From Bacillus sp. SA1-12 (GTDB lineage: Bacteria; Bacillota; Bacilli; Bacillales; Bacillaceae): a stretch of DNA of 64,000 nt. The notes under the pieces are model-generated. The model was not told the origin of the DNA. It did no database searches and worked only from the letters and a program-made list of their open reading frames with translations. The stretch covers positions 1-64,000 of the forward strand of contig NZ_LATZ01000133.1 in the NCBI RefSeq assembly GCF_000981385.1. The letters are read 5' to 3'. Below are positions 51,119 to 58,948 of this stretch, piece by piece. How positions within the stretch are numbered: the stretch's first letter is position 1; every line of letters starts with the position of its first letter. Position numbers and translations under genes: made by a program.

Positions 51119-51144
51119 TTACCCTAAATAGTTTTCTCCAAAAC
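51119..51144 (-). promoter_or_regulatory. Sigma-B promoter of dps
   Basis: GTTTTG (51139-51144), 14-bp spacer, GGGTAA (51119-51124), a good match to the general-stress consensus GTTTAW-N13-15-GGGWAW, about 30 bp upstream of the start codon. Confidence 0.75.
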
Positions 51145-51256
51145 ATTCTATTTTATCTAAACATCAATATTTATAGGTAAAGATTTAACATGTTAAAATG
51201 ATAATAGTTGAATTTATTTAATTTTTTACCCTCTATTTAGTTCGAAAGGAGTCATA

Positions 51257-51418
51257 ATGAAAACTATCTTAATTATCTGTGTTGTCATCGTTATCATTGT
51301 CTTGTTATTAAGTGTTTTAACGACTAGTAAAGCGTATCAATATAAACACACGGTCGATCCTGTTAAAAAGGCAGATGATCTTCCGGAAAATGAAAAAGAG
51401 AGCGAAAAAGAAAAGTAA
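51257..51418 (+). CDS. ytzI: YtzI-like small membrane protein
   Basis: A 53-residue single-pass membrane protein: hydrophobic ILIICVVIVIIVLLLSVL followed by TTSKAYQYKHTVDP and a highly charged Glu/Lys tail. The TTSKAYxYKHT motif is that of YtzI of B. subtilis. AAAGGAG lies 5 nt before the ATG. Function unknown. Confidence 0.78.
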   Translation: MKTILIICVVIVIIVLLLSVLTTSKAYQYKHTVDPVKKADDLPENEKESEKEK

Positions 51419-51472
51419 TGATGAATTTTATCTGTAAGTGTATGCCGCTTATAATGTAAAAATAATAAAAAA

Positions 51473-51494
51473 AGCACGTTGCAAGAAACGTGCT
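51473..51494. terminator. Bidirectional terminator
   Basis: Perfect AGCACGTT/AACGTGCT stem with 6-nt loop; T and A runs on the two sides, between convergent ytzI and the ycgQ-like gene. Confidence 0.85.
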
Positions 51495-51509
51495 CTTTTT
51501 ATTAATCGT

Positions 51510-52442
51510 TTAATTATAGTTTTCATACACATACGGCTCATCAGGCTGTTCTATTTCTGCAACGGTCGACACCTTAATATAAGGCAATATTAAATCATGA
51601 TAGTTGATCGTCGTTAATGTCCCCTCTATTTTTATCCATTGATCGTCACCATATCGGTTAGCATCTTTTATTGTCACAAGAGTTCCATAAACAGATGCAT
51701 CTGCTACACAACAGGAAAGGCCGAATCTAGCAAGGACGAATTGATTATCTTGAAAATCATCCTCCCGATATACAAAGCCCATCATCTCTACCTTTTTTCC
51801 GACAAATTTCTTTGGGTTCTGATCAAGAATTGAAGTCATGGCGATATAATCTTTTTCAGTTAGTAAAATCGTATCCATATTAAGCATCTTCTTTTCAAGT
51901 TGTGCATAATAATTCTCTGGAGGTGCCTGCAGTTCAAATCCTTCTGGATGTTCTAGAGGAACATCCGGTATATTCGACGATTGTGCCACTTTGTCATCAA
52001 TCCCCTCGTCCAATTGATCAAGATAGACTTCTTGGTCAGTAGCTTCATCTGCTTGGGCTTCGTTTGCGGTAATTGATTTAAACCCGCGTTTTGCAGCAAC
52101 TGAGCTATCCAATACAGCTTCTGGAAACAGAAATCCTGTAATTACAGGAATTATAAAAAGCACATATACTAAGAACGACCGGAAAGAAGTAAGAGACCTT
52201 GAGTGCTCCATTCCACAAGCACAATCAATTTCTGCCTCCTTTTTTGACCCGCTTCGCCAAATTTGCATCACACCAAGCAATAAAAAAACAACCATTGCAA
52301 AATAAATAAAAGGCATCATTTTCGGGGCAATAAAATTCATCATATTCCCTGTTAACACCAACTTCAACATAAGTAAGGTAAACCCAATTAAAATAATGCC
52401 TCTTAAGTAGATGTGAAAACGAGAGTGTTCGTTATGTTTCAT
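51510..52442 (-). CDS. ycgQ: TIGR03943 family protein (YcgQ-like)
   Basis: A 310-residue protein with two N-terminal membrane segments plus a third near residue 100, then a soluble C-terminal domain (residues 185-310) with FVGKKVEMMGFVYRED, LARFGLSCCVADASVYGTL and the WIKIEGTL strand. The CACGM cluster between segments 2 and 3 could hold metal. It always pairs with a YcgR-type permease, 14 bp upstream here. Proposed role: partner subunit of a transport complex; substrate unproven. Confidence 0.83.
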   Translation of the reverse strand: MKHNEHSRFHIYLRGIILIGFTLLMLKLVLTGNMMNFIAPKMMPFIYFAMVVFLLLGVMQIWRSGSKKEAEIDCACGMEHSRSLTSFRSFLVYVLFIIPVITGFLFPEAVLDSSVAAKRGFKSITANEAQADEATDQEVYLDQLDEGIDDKVAQSSNIPDVPLEHPEGFELQAPPENYYAQLEKKMLNMDTILLTEKDYIAMTSILDQNPKKFVGKKVEMMGFVYREDDFQDNQFVLARFGLSCCVADASVYGTLVTIKDANRYGDDQWIKIEGTLTTINYHDLILPYIKVSTVAEIEQPDEPYVYENYN

Positions 52443-52456
52443 GTCAAAACCCCCTT

Positions 52457-53455
52457 CTACAGGAATATCTGCTGATAGACCAGAATGGAAAGATAGACAG
52501 TTATTGTCACTATAGCGATAAATGCAGCCACAAATTTTGCCTTGAAAAATGCGAATAGCATAATTGTATTTTTTAAATCAAGCATTGGTCCGTATACTAA
52601 AAATGCTAGTAAAGATCCCGTTGTGAACGAGCCTCCAAACGAAGCAGCAACAAAAGCATCCGCCTCAGAGCATAATGAAAGGATATAGCCAAATCCCATC
52701 ATGACCGCAGGTGATAGGAAGGGATTTGTGCCAATTTCTGTTAAAATGGTACGATCCAAAAATGTTTGAAAAAGGCTGGCAATAAATGCACCTAAGATTA
52801 AAAATTTCCCCATTTCAAAAAATTCATCACTGGCATGAAACAATGTTGCTTTAAGCTTCCCTGCTGGTTCAGCTCCATGAGAATGTCCAGTTATCAGTTC
52901 CTGGGTCATTTTCAATTGATCTTTATTTTTAAAAAGAAGATAAAACAAAAACCCAATTATGATAGAAAGAACAAAAGCTAACCCCATTCTTGCATAAGCA
53001 ATTTTAACATGGAATCCAAAGGCATATAAGGTGGAGGCAAACACGACTGGATTTAAGATCGGAGCGCCGACTAAGAAGACTACACCCAGGTGCAAAGGCA
53101 TCCCTTTTTTCAATAAACGCCTTACAATTGGAACAATTGCGCATTCACATATAGGAAAAATAGCTCCTAATAAAGCGGCAGGTAAAAGGGCAATAATAGC
53201 ATTCTTTGGCAGCACACGTTTTATAAATTCTTCTGATACAAACGTTTGAATTAAGGCTGAAACGAAAACACCTAATAAAATAAACGGAATCGCTTCTAGT
53301 AAAATACTTAAAAACATTGTATTCACTGTTAATAGCTCAGACGGTATATTGAAAGAGATGTCTTGAAAATCTACAAATAAAAATAAATAGAAAAATAATC
53401 CAATTAACCCTAGAGCAAATAGCTCTCTTAACAAAGGGAAGATGGGCTTACTCAT
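52457..53455 (-). CDS. ycgR: Permease of the YcgR/YraQ family
   Basis: A 332-residue membrane protein with eight or more predicted segments. The family signatures ICECAIVPIVRRLLKKGMPL and GAPILNPVVFAST, and later SLCSEADAFVAASF, are visible; conserved Cys/Glu residues may bind a ligand. Family members (DUF318) are candidate metal or organic-anion permeases. AGGAGT precedes the ATG. An inverted repeat TAGTAT-N8-ATACTA (53482-53501) lies just upstream. Confidence 0.83.
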   Translation of the reverse strand: MSKPIFPLLRELFALGLIGLFFYLFLFVDFQDISFNIPSELLTVNTMFLSILLEAIPFILLGVFVSALIQTFVSEEFIKRVLPKNAIIALLPAALLGAIFPICECAIVPIVRRLLKKGMPLHLGVVFLVGAPILNPVVFASTLYAFGFHVKIAYARMGLAFVLSIIIGFLFYLLFKNKDQLKMTQELITGHSHGAEPAGKLKATLFHASDEFFEMGKFLILGAFIASLFQTFLDRTILTEIGTNPFLSPAVMMGFGYILSLCSEADAFVAASFGGSFTTGSLLAFLVYGPMLDLKNTIMLFAFFKAKFVAAFIAIVTITVYLSILVYQQIFL

Positions 53456-53653
53456 GTTCTAAACTCCTATCCTATTAATTTTTAGTATGTTATAGGATAC
53501 TAGTTTTCCTTTAAAGTTATGACAGTTTATTTCAAGCAACTATAATTCATGATGATTTTTCTGCTTCCTTCCACATTTTTAGATATAAACATTGATGTTT
53601 TCTATCAAATTACAGTATACTCTCAATATCTTAGTAAGTGAGAGGGGATCAAG

Positions 53654-54559
53654 ATGACTAGAAAGATAAACTTGCCGCCAAAAAAGGAACGTCATAGGCT
53701 ATTTGGCTCTATTGAACCTGGGTTAAAGGTAAAACCTACTGAGAAGGATCAGATGCCGGATTTGCAAAATACAAAAAAAGACTTTCTCTTTACAATAGAC
53801 GCAGTTGGAATAAGCAATGTAAAACATCCGATTTTGATAGAATCTGAACTTAATCCTAAACAGCAAACAACCATTGCTAGTTTTAAAATGACTAGTAAAA
53901 TCTCTCATGATTCGAAAGGGACAAACATGAGCAGGTTTACTGAGCAGCTTGAAACATATCGTCAAAATGGAGGGTTCACTCTCTCAATCAAGAACCTTTA
54001 TGATTTTACAAAAGAGCTTGCCGTACGACTAAAACAAAAGGATGCCAGTATTGAAGTAACCTTCCCATGGTTTTACGAACGTAAAGGACCAAGCTCTGAA
54101 TTAATCGGTTTAAATCATGCAGAAGCAACGATAGCTGTTTCTTATACTGAAGGTGCTGGATTTACTAGTTCAGCTTCTTTAACATGTGCAGTAACAACTC
54201 TTTGTCCTTGTTCAAAGGAAATTAGCGAATATAGTGCTCATAATCAGCGTGGATATGTAACCATGAATGTAGAGTTCACAGAAGATTTTCATGAGGAAAA
54301 GGATTGGAAGGCTGCTTTATTAGAAGCTGCAGAGTCAAATGCAAGTGCAAGAATTCATCCCGTTTTAAAACGTCCTGACGAAAAGATGGTTACAGAAACG
54401 GCATATGAAAACCCGCGATTTGTAGAGGATATGGTAAGACTTGTTGCGGCAGACTTATATGAATTGGATTTTATTCAAGCATTTACAGTGGAATGCCGTA
54501 ACGAGGAGTCCATACATTTGCATGATGCGATTGCTCGTTTAAGTTATCGAAAGGATTAA
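53654..54559 (+). CDS. folE2: GTP cyclohydrolase FolE2 (type IB)
   Basis: A 301-residue enzyme making dihydroneopterin triphosphate for folate. The active-site block TTLCPCSKEIS (Cys184) and HNQRGYV (His196) are the FolE2 signature. B. subtilis FolE2 is induced by zinc starvation through Zur because it tolerates metals other than zinc; no Zur box is visible upstream here. GAGGGGA precedes the ATG. Confidence 0.93.
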   Translation: MTRKINLPPKKERHRLFGSIEPGLKVKPTEKDQMPDLQNTKKDFLFTIDAVGISNVKHPILIESELNPKQQTTIASFKMTSKISHDSKGTNMSRFTEQLETYRQNGGFTLSIKNLYDFTKELAVRLKQKDASIEVTFPWFYERKGPSSELIGLNHAEATIAVSYTEGAGFTSSASLTCAVTTLCPCSKEISEYSAHNQRGYVTMNVEFTEDFHEEKDWKAALLEAAESNASARIHPVLKRPDEKMVTETAYENPRFVEDMVRLVAADLYELDFIQAFTVECRNEESIHLHDAIARLSYRKD

Positions 54560-54604
54560 AAAAGGGCTGTCTTAAGGGATTATCCCCTTTGAGACGCCCT
54601 TTTT
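54558..54604. terminator. folE2 terminator
   Basis: AAAAAAGGGCTGTCTT pairs imperfectly with GAGACGCCCTTTTTT around an inner GGGATTATCCCC hairpin; usable in both directions. Confidence 0.8.
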
Positions 54605-54648
54605 AAGGTACGGAAAATTATTAAAACACTATAATGTGTGAATAAGCG

Positions 54649-54772
54649 TTTCGACATCCAGCTCCAGCGACTAGCCCCTCGAGTCATATGCCCCTCAGGA
54701 ATTGAAGACAAAAAACGTCTTCTATTCCTGAGCGTCTTATGCTTGTCGGGGCTGGTCAAGGCGCTTCCTCTT
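54649..54772. repeat. Palindromic dispersed Bacillus repeat (CCAGCTCCAGCG element)
   Basis: Begins near CCAGCTCCAGCGACTAGCCC and ends CGGGGCTGGTCAAGGCGCTT; the ends pair with each other and the centre holds a second hairpin (CTCAGGAAT/ATTCCTGAG, GAAGAC/GTCTTC). I recall close relatives scattered through many Bacillus-type genomes. It directly abuts the luxS stop and may terminate luxS. Confidence 0.85.
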
Positions 54773-54778
54773 TTGTAA

Positions 54779-55252
54779 TTACCCAAATACTTTTGCTAGT
54801 TCTTCTTTATCCTGCTCAAGCCAAAAGCGCATTAAGCGTTTTGCTCCATCTAAATCATGAAGCTTTGCTTGGCCGCATTGTGTTTCATTAGCAGCTGGAA
54901 TCTCAGTAACTTCAACCGCTGATTTTAATGTATCCTCTAATAGATCAATAATCTCTGTGACTGAAGGCTTTCCGCTTACTACTAAGTAATAGCCCGTTTG
55001 GCATCCCATTGGTGAAATATCAATAATATCAAAGTGATCATATTTTTCAGCATGCTCACGGATATTGAACGCCAATAAATGCTCAAGTGTATGAATGGTA
55101 TCTGGCTTCATCGCTTGTTTATTTGGCTGGCAAAAACGAATATCAAATTTATTTACCTCACCATCGCTCCCTACTTTATGCACTCCGCAATGACGGACAT
55201 ATGGTGCTTTTACAGCATTGTGATCTAATTCAAAGCTTTCAACTGATGGCAT
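54779..55252 (-). CDS. luxS: S-ribosylhomocysteine lyase (AI-2 synthase)
   Basis: A 157-residue metalloenzyme converting S-ribosylhomocysteine to homocysteine and the AI-2 precursor DPD. Metal ligands His54 and His58 (HTLEH) and Cys126 (ETQCGQ), and Glu57, are present. The ATG at 55252 (GGGAGTGA upstream) gives the same length as B. subtilis LuxS; upstream in-frame codons lack support. Completes the activated methyl cycle with metK. Confidence 0.95.
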   Translation of the reverse strand: MPSVESFELDHNAVKAPYVRHCGVHKVGSDGEVNKFDIRFCQPNKQAMKPDTIHTLEHLLAFNIREHAEKYDHFDIIDISPMGCQTGYYLVVSGKPSVTEIIDLLEDTLKSAVEVTEIPAANETQCGQAKLHDLDGAKRLMRFWLEQDKEELAKVFG

Positions 55253-55441
55253 TCTCTTCACTCCCAAAAGTAAAATTTCTTTTCTTATTGTACCATAATA
55301 ACGCAACTGACGGAGAATTTTAATTAAGAAGCTCCTGCCTCAGGAGGACAACGATTTACTATGCACAAAGCGCGAAAACTTGGATTTTCAGAAAAACATC
55401 GTATACTAAAGGAAAACAGATGAGGAGATTTGGTTCGAAAT

Positions 55442-55672
55442 ATGAAAAACATTTTTATTTCACTTATTAAATTTTATCAAAAGTTCATCTCACCATTGAC
55501 TCCGCCAACTTGCCGATTTTATCCAACATGCTCCCATTATGGGCTGGAGGCTTATAAACGCTTCGGTATTATCAAAGGAAGCTATTTAACTATAAAACGG
55601 ATTTTAAAATGCCATCCTTTCCATCCTGGTGGTTTCGATCCTGTTCCTGAAAAAAAAGAACACGGCCATTAA
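55442..55672 (+). CDS. yidD: Membrane protein insertion efficiency factor YidD
   Basis: A 76-residue protein with the YidD signature KFYQKFISPLTPPTCRFYPT, CSHYGLEAYKRFG and CHPFHPGGFDPVP. It aids YidC-type membrane insertion. The ATG at 55442 matches family N-termini (MKNIFISLIK), but GAGGAG lies 14 nt away; a TTG at 55430 is too close to the same site. Its stop overlaps that of the convergent LacI gene by two bases. Confidence 0.87.
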   Translation: MKNIFISLIKFYQKFISPLTPPTCRFYPTCSHYGLEAYKRFGIIKGSYLTIKRILKCHPFHPGGFDPVPEKKEHGH

Positions 55673-56631
55673 ACGGTTTCGCGTTCAATTAATGTAACCA
55701 CGATTTCTTCCTGCGTAATGTTTGTATCGTTAATTGCCTGATGAAAAAGCTTCTTTCCTACCGTAATGAGCGGGATTTCCAGCGTCGTGATCTTCATCAA
55801 TTTTGAAATTGGCTGGTTATCAAACCCCATAATGGCAAGCTCCTCTGGTACGTCTATTTTTTCCGATTGACAGCAGGTTAATATCCCTGCAGCAACCTGG
55901 TCGCTGGAAACCAATAAGGCGGAAGGCGGGCTCTTCATTTTCCTCAGGCGCTTTACAACCCCTTCTCCATCTTCAAAGTTAAAGCATTCATAGAAAATAT
56001 AATCCTGATGAAAAGGTAACTTAACCTTTCTAAGAAATTCTTTATAGGCTAAAGCTCGCTGTTTGCTGTTGGCTCCTGATTTTCTCCCAATGCAATAACC
56101 GATTTTTTTATGACCTTTCCTGAATAAATAATCTAAAGCCTTTAAAAAGCTTTTATAATGATCCACATAGGTGGAGGACACCATCTTCCCTCGTGTATCC
56201 TCACATAAAATGATTGGTCCGTACGATCGATATTCTTCAATAAGTTCCCAAGTACAAATCCTTGAACAAATAATTAATGCATCTATTTGCTTATGCTTCA
56301 ACATCGTGAGAGCTTCTATTTCTCGTGTTTCCTCATAATTCGTTTGGATCAAAACTAATTTATAGTTATTTTTTAATGCTTCATTTGCAATACCCTCAAG
56401 CAGCAATCCAAAATAAGGATGGTTTGAGAACGGGATGACAACTCCAATTAAAAAGGTTTTTCCCTTACTTAAATGAACAGCATTAATATTTCGTTGATAA
56501 TTGCATCTTTGAATTGCCCGCAGAACCGCTTCCTTCTTTTCGGCACTTACATATGGATGTTGATTTAATACCCGGGAAACGGTTGTAACTGATACACCGG
56601 CCATTTTAGCGATATCTTTAATATTTGCCAT
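55669..56631 (-). CDS. LacI-family transcriptional regulator
   Basis: A 320-residue repressor. The HTH is MANIKDIAKMAGVSVTTVSRVLN (residues 1-22) followed by the hinge and a periplasmic-binding-type domain (IGVVIPFSNHPYFGLLLEGI at about 60). ATG 56631 with AAGGTGAG upstream; the longer frame lacks family support. No sugar genes are adjacent, so the effector and targets are unknown. Confidence 0.87.
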   Translation of the reverse strand: MANIKDIAKMAGVSVTTVSRVLNQHPYVSAEKKEAVLRAIQRCNYQRNINAVHLSKGKTFLIGVVIPFSNHPYFGLLLEGIANEALKNNYKLVLIQTNYEETREIEALTMLKHKQIDALIICSRICTWELIEEYRSYGPIILCEDTRGKMVSSTYVDHYKSFLKALDYLFRKGHKKIGYCIGRKSGANSKQRALAYKEFLRKVKLPFHQDYIFYECFNFEDGEGVVKRLRKMKSPPSALLVSSDQVAAGILTCCQSEKIDVPEELAIMGFDNQPISKLMKITTLEIPLITVGKKLFHQAINDTNITQEEIVVTLIERETV

Positions 56632-56722
56632 TTTACTCACCTTTTCACTAAACAACTTTTCCTTGCTCTGAAACGCGTTCCATACTTTAAGCTAAAACTA
56701 TAAAATTAAAGGAGGAATGGTC

Positions 56723-56890
56723 ATGTCCATAATAATCGGTTTATTATGCTTATTCTTTATGTGCAGTATGATACTCATTTTTGCATCATTCTCAATTGTT
56801 TTATGCAAAAAAAATAATAACACAAAGCGTTTTGCAAACAAGACGAAAGATTTCTACCAATACTTATTTGAAGTGTATGATGATAAATGA
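56723..56890 (+). CDS. Small single-pass membrane protein, unknown
   Basis: A 55-residue protein: hydrophobic SIIIGLLCLFFMCSMILIFA with further hydrophobic residues to about 28, then a basic KKNNNTKRFANKTK region and an acidic end. AAAGGAGG lies 7 nt before the ATG and a strong terminator follows, which supports a real gene. No family recognised. Confidence 0.65.
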   Translation: MSIIIGLLCLFFMCSMILIFASFSIVLCKKNNNTKRFANKTKDFYQYLFEVYDDK

Positions 56891-56904
56891 CCGCTAAACG
56901 TGAC

Positions 56905-56938
56905 AAAAGCAGTGGGCCTATACGAACCCACTGCTTTT
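56905..56938. terminator. Bidirectional terminator
   Basis: Perfect 12-bp stem AAAAGCAGTGGG/CCCACTGCTTTT with 10-nt loop, between the small membrane protein and ytiB. Confidence 0.85.
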
Positions 56939-56954
56939 CACATTTTATGATTGA

Positions 56955-57518
56955 TTATTCATCATATCCATTTACAACCATATCTAATTTCCCTGTTGCA
57001 GGGTCAATAACTAAACCATGCACTGGGATGCCATTCACTAGTAACGGATGATTTTTAATTTTATCTACACTATCGCGAACACTATCTTCAACACTGTCAA
57101 AGCCTTGCAGCCATTGATTCAAATCAACTCCAGAGTATCTAAGCGTATCAATTTTTTCCTCTGGAATTCCTCTCTCAACTGCCTTTTCAAGGAAAGCATC
57201 CGCATTTATTTTGCTCATTCCGCAATCATGGTGGCCGATAACGCATATTTCATCGGCCTTTAATTCATATACGGCTACTAAAATACTTCTCATAATACTT
57301 CCAAACGGATGTGCAACAATAGCCCCTGCACTTTTTACGATTTTCACATCACCATTTTGAATATTCATCGCTTTTGGCAATAATTCTACTAGTCTTGTGT
57401 CCATACAAGATAAAATGACAAGCTTCTTATTAGGAAATTTAGTTGTTTCAAATTTTTCATACTCTTTTTCCGCTACAAACTTCTCATTATGTAATAATAT
57501 TTCATCAATAATTCTCAT
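56955..57518 (-). CDS. ytiB: Beta carbonic anhydrase YtiB
   Basis: A 187-residue beta-class carbonic anhydrase interconverting CO2 and bicarbonate. Zinc ligands Cys38 (SCMDTR), His96 and Cys99 (GHHDCGM) are present with the Asp40-Arg42 dyad. The ATG at 57518 follows GGAGG at 8 nt and gives the length of B. subtilis YtiB. A Zur-like box lies about 80 bp upstream. Confidence 0.92.
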   Translation of the reverse strand: MRIIDEILLHNEKFVAEKEYEKFETTKFPNKKLVILSCMDTRLVELLPKAMNIQNGDVKIVKSAGAIVAHPFGSIMRSILVAVYELKADEICVIGHHDCGMSKINADAFLEKAVERGIPEEKIDTLRYSGVDLNQWLQGFDSVEDSVRDSVDKIKNHPLLVNGIPVHGLVIDPATGKLDMVVNGYDE

Positions 57519-57597
57519 TTCAAAAACCTCCATCTAAAAATAATTAATTTAAATATAGCATATGTCTTGTTTTTTCTCTATTATTGTAATATTATTT

Positions 57598-57618
57598 AAA
57601 TCGTAATAATTACTATTT
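57598..57618. promoter_or_regulatory. Zur-like box 1
   Basis: TCGTAATAATTACTA within AAA/TTT flanks: one mismatch from the inverted repeat TCGTAATNATTACGA recognised by Bacillus Zur. It lies between the divergent ytiB and zinc lipoprotein genes, nearer to ytiB. Confidence 0.75.
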
Positions 57619-57684
57619 AATACAACCGAAGAATTCTTACTTATCCTTTTTCAGTCATTTCATGCAAAATCTTTTGAAAAAAAG

Positions 57685-57713
57685 TTCTCAAATCGAAATG
57701 ATTAAGATATAAT
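57685..57713 (+). promoter_or_regulatory. Promoter of the zinc lipoprotein gene
   Basis: TTCTCA (57685-57690), 17-bp spacer, TATAAT (57708-57713), about 95 bp before the start codon. The spacer is almost filled by Zur-like box 2. Confidence 0.65.
57690..57710. promoter_or_regulatory. Zur-like box 2
   Basis: AATCGAAATGATTAAGAT matches the Zur operator with about three mismatches and lies between the -35 and -10 boxes, a classical repressor position. Confidence 0.65.
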
Positions 57714-57807
57714 AGGTAAGGCTTAATCGGAATGATATTGATTTATTTCTAGTTAAGGGCAGGAACCTCAATTAATAGTATTTTACATGATAAGAAGGAG
57801 CTATAAC

Positions 57808-58815
57808 ATGAAAAAACGATCATTACTTATAAGTATTTTTTTAATAATAACTGCTATTTTAGCTGCTTGCGGTGAGGATAATACCAAATCAACAGCAGAT
57901 GATTCGGAATCATCTAACAAGATAAAAATCTATACGACCATTTTTCCTTTAGAAGATTTCACCCAAAAAATTGGCGGAGATTTAGTAGAAGTAGAAAGCA
58001 TTTTACCCCCTGGTGGAGATGCTCATACATTTGAGCCCACATCAAAACTTATGGTGGATATCGCTGAATCTGATGGATTTATTTATTCAGGAGTTGGGAT
58101 TGAAAGTTTTGCTTCACAGATAGAAGAAGCTTTGGCTAAAGAAGATGTAGCATTTATTAGTGCCGGAGAAGGAATTGAGTTGGAAGATCATAATCACGAA
58201 GAGGAGGAAACTGGTGAGGAAGCTGCCCATGAGCATGCAGATGAAGCTGATACGGAAGAAGCTGCTCATGACGGGCATGACCATGGTGATACAGATCCCC
58301 ATGTATGGCTTGATCCCGTTCTCTCTATTACATTAGCTGAAAATATTAAACAATCCCTTATTGAAATACATCCAGAAGGAAAAGAGACATTTGAAGAAAA
58401 TTTTCAGCAATTAAAATCTCAATTAGAAGACTTGGATCAATCATTTAAAGATTTAGTAAAGACAGCTGATAAAAAAGAAATTCTTGTCTCACACGCTGCC
58501 TATGGATACTGGGAAAAGCGATATGGAATTGAGCAAATCAGTGTCTTAGGCCTGTCTCCTACTGAGGAGCCTTCACAAAAAGAATTAAAAGAAATCATCG
58601 ATGTTGCAAATGAGCATGATATAAACTACATTATCTTTGAGACGAATGTAAGCAGCAATGTCACGGATATTGTTCAATCAGAAATTGGTGCAGAAGCCTT
58701 GCATTTAAGCAATCTGGAAACTGTTACAGAAGAGGACCTAAATAATAATGAAGATTATTTTAGTATCATGAACAAAAATCTTGAAACATTAAAAAAAGCA
58801 TTATCAGCTAAATAA
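57808..58815 (+). CDS. znuA: Zinc-binding ABC lipoprotein (ZnuA/AdcA-like)
   Basis: A 335-residue cluster A-I solute-binding lipoprotein. Lipobox LAAC (Cys21); metal ligands His73 (GGDAHTFEP), His in DPHVWLDP (about 177) and His in VSHAAYGYW; a His/Asp/Glu-rich loop between them (HNHEEEE, HEHADE, HDGHDHGD; about residues 132-172) marks zinc rather than manganese transport. AAGGAG precedes the ATG at 57808. No ATPase or permease gene is adjacent; the mntCD genes nearby are on the other strand. Zur-like boxes upstream fit zinc control. Confidence 0.88.
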   Translation: MKKRSLLISIFLIITAILAACGEDNTKSTADDSESSNKIKIYTTIFPLEDFTQKIGGDLVEVESILPPGGDAHTFEPTSKLMVDIAESDGFIYSGVGIESFASQIEEALAKEDVAFISAGEGIELEDHNHEEEETGEEAAHEHADEADTEEAAHDGHDHGDTDPHVWLDPVLSITLAENIKQSLIEIHPEGKETFEENFQQLKSQLEDLDQSFKDLVKTADKKEILVSHAAYGYWEKRYGIEQISVLGLSPTEEPSQKELKEIIDVANEHDINYIIFETNVSSNVTDIVQSEIGAEALHLSNLETVTEEDLNNNEDYFSIMNKNLETLKKALSAK

Positions 58816-58820
58816 TCCGT

Positions 58821-58850
58821 AAAAGGTGAGCGAAATTTCGCTCACCTTTT
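58821..58850 (+). terminator. Terminator of the zinc lipoprotein gene
   Basis: Perfect palindrome AAAAGGTGAGCGAAA/TTTCGCTCACCTTTT with added T. Confidence 0.9.
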
Positions 58851-58948
58851 TTGTTTTTGGATCTACCTACCGGCTTAGAATATTATCTAGAAATTTGTGG
58901 ACACTATGGAAGAATTAAAAAGGTATGGAAAAGAAAGGCGGAAAGTTG

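Noticed and set aside
53580..53653. Zur box upstream of folE2
   Set aside because: Expected from B. subtilis, but no TCGTAAT/ATTACGA repeat is visible.
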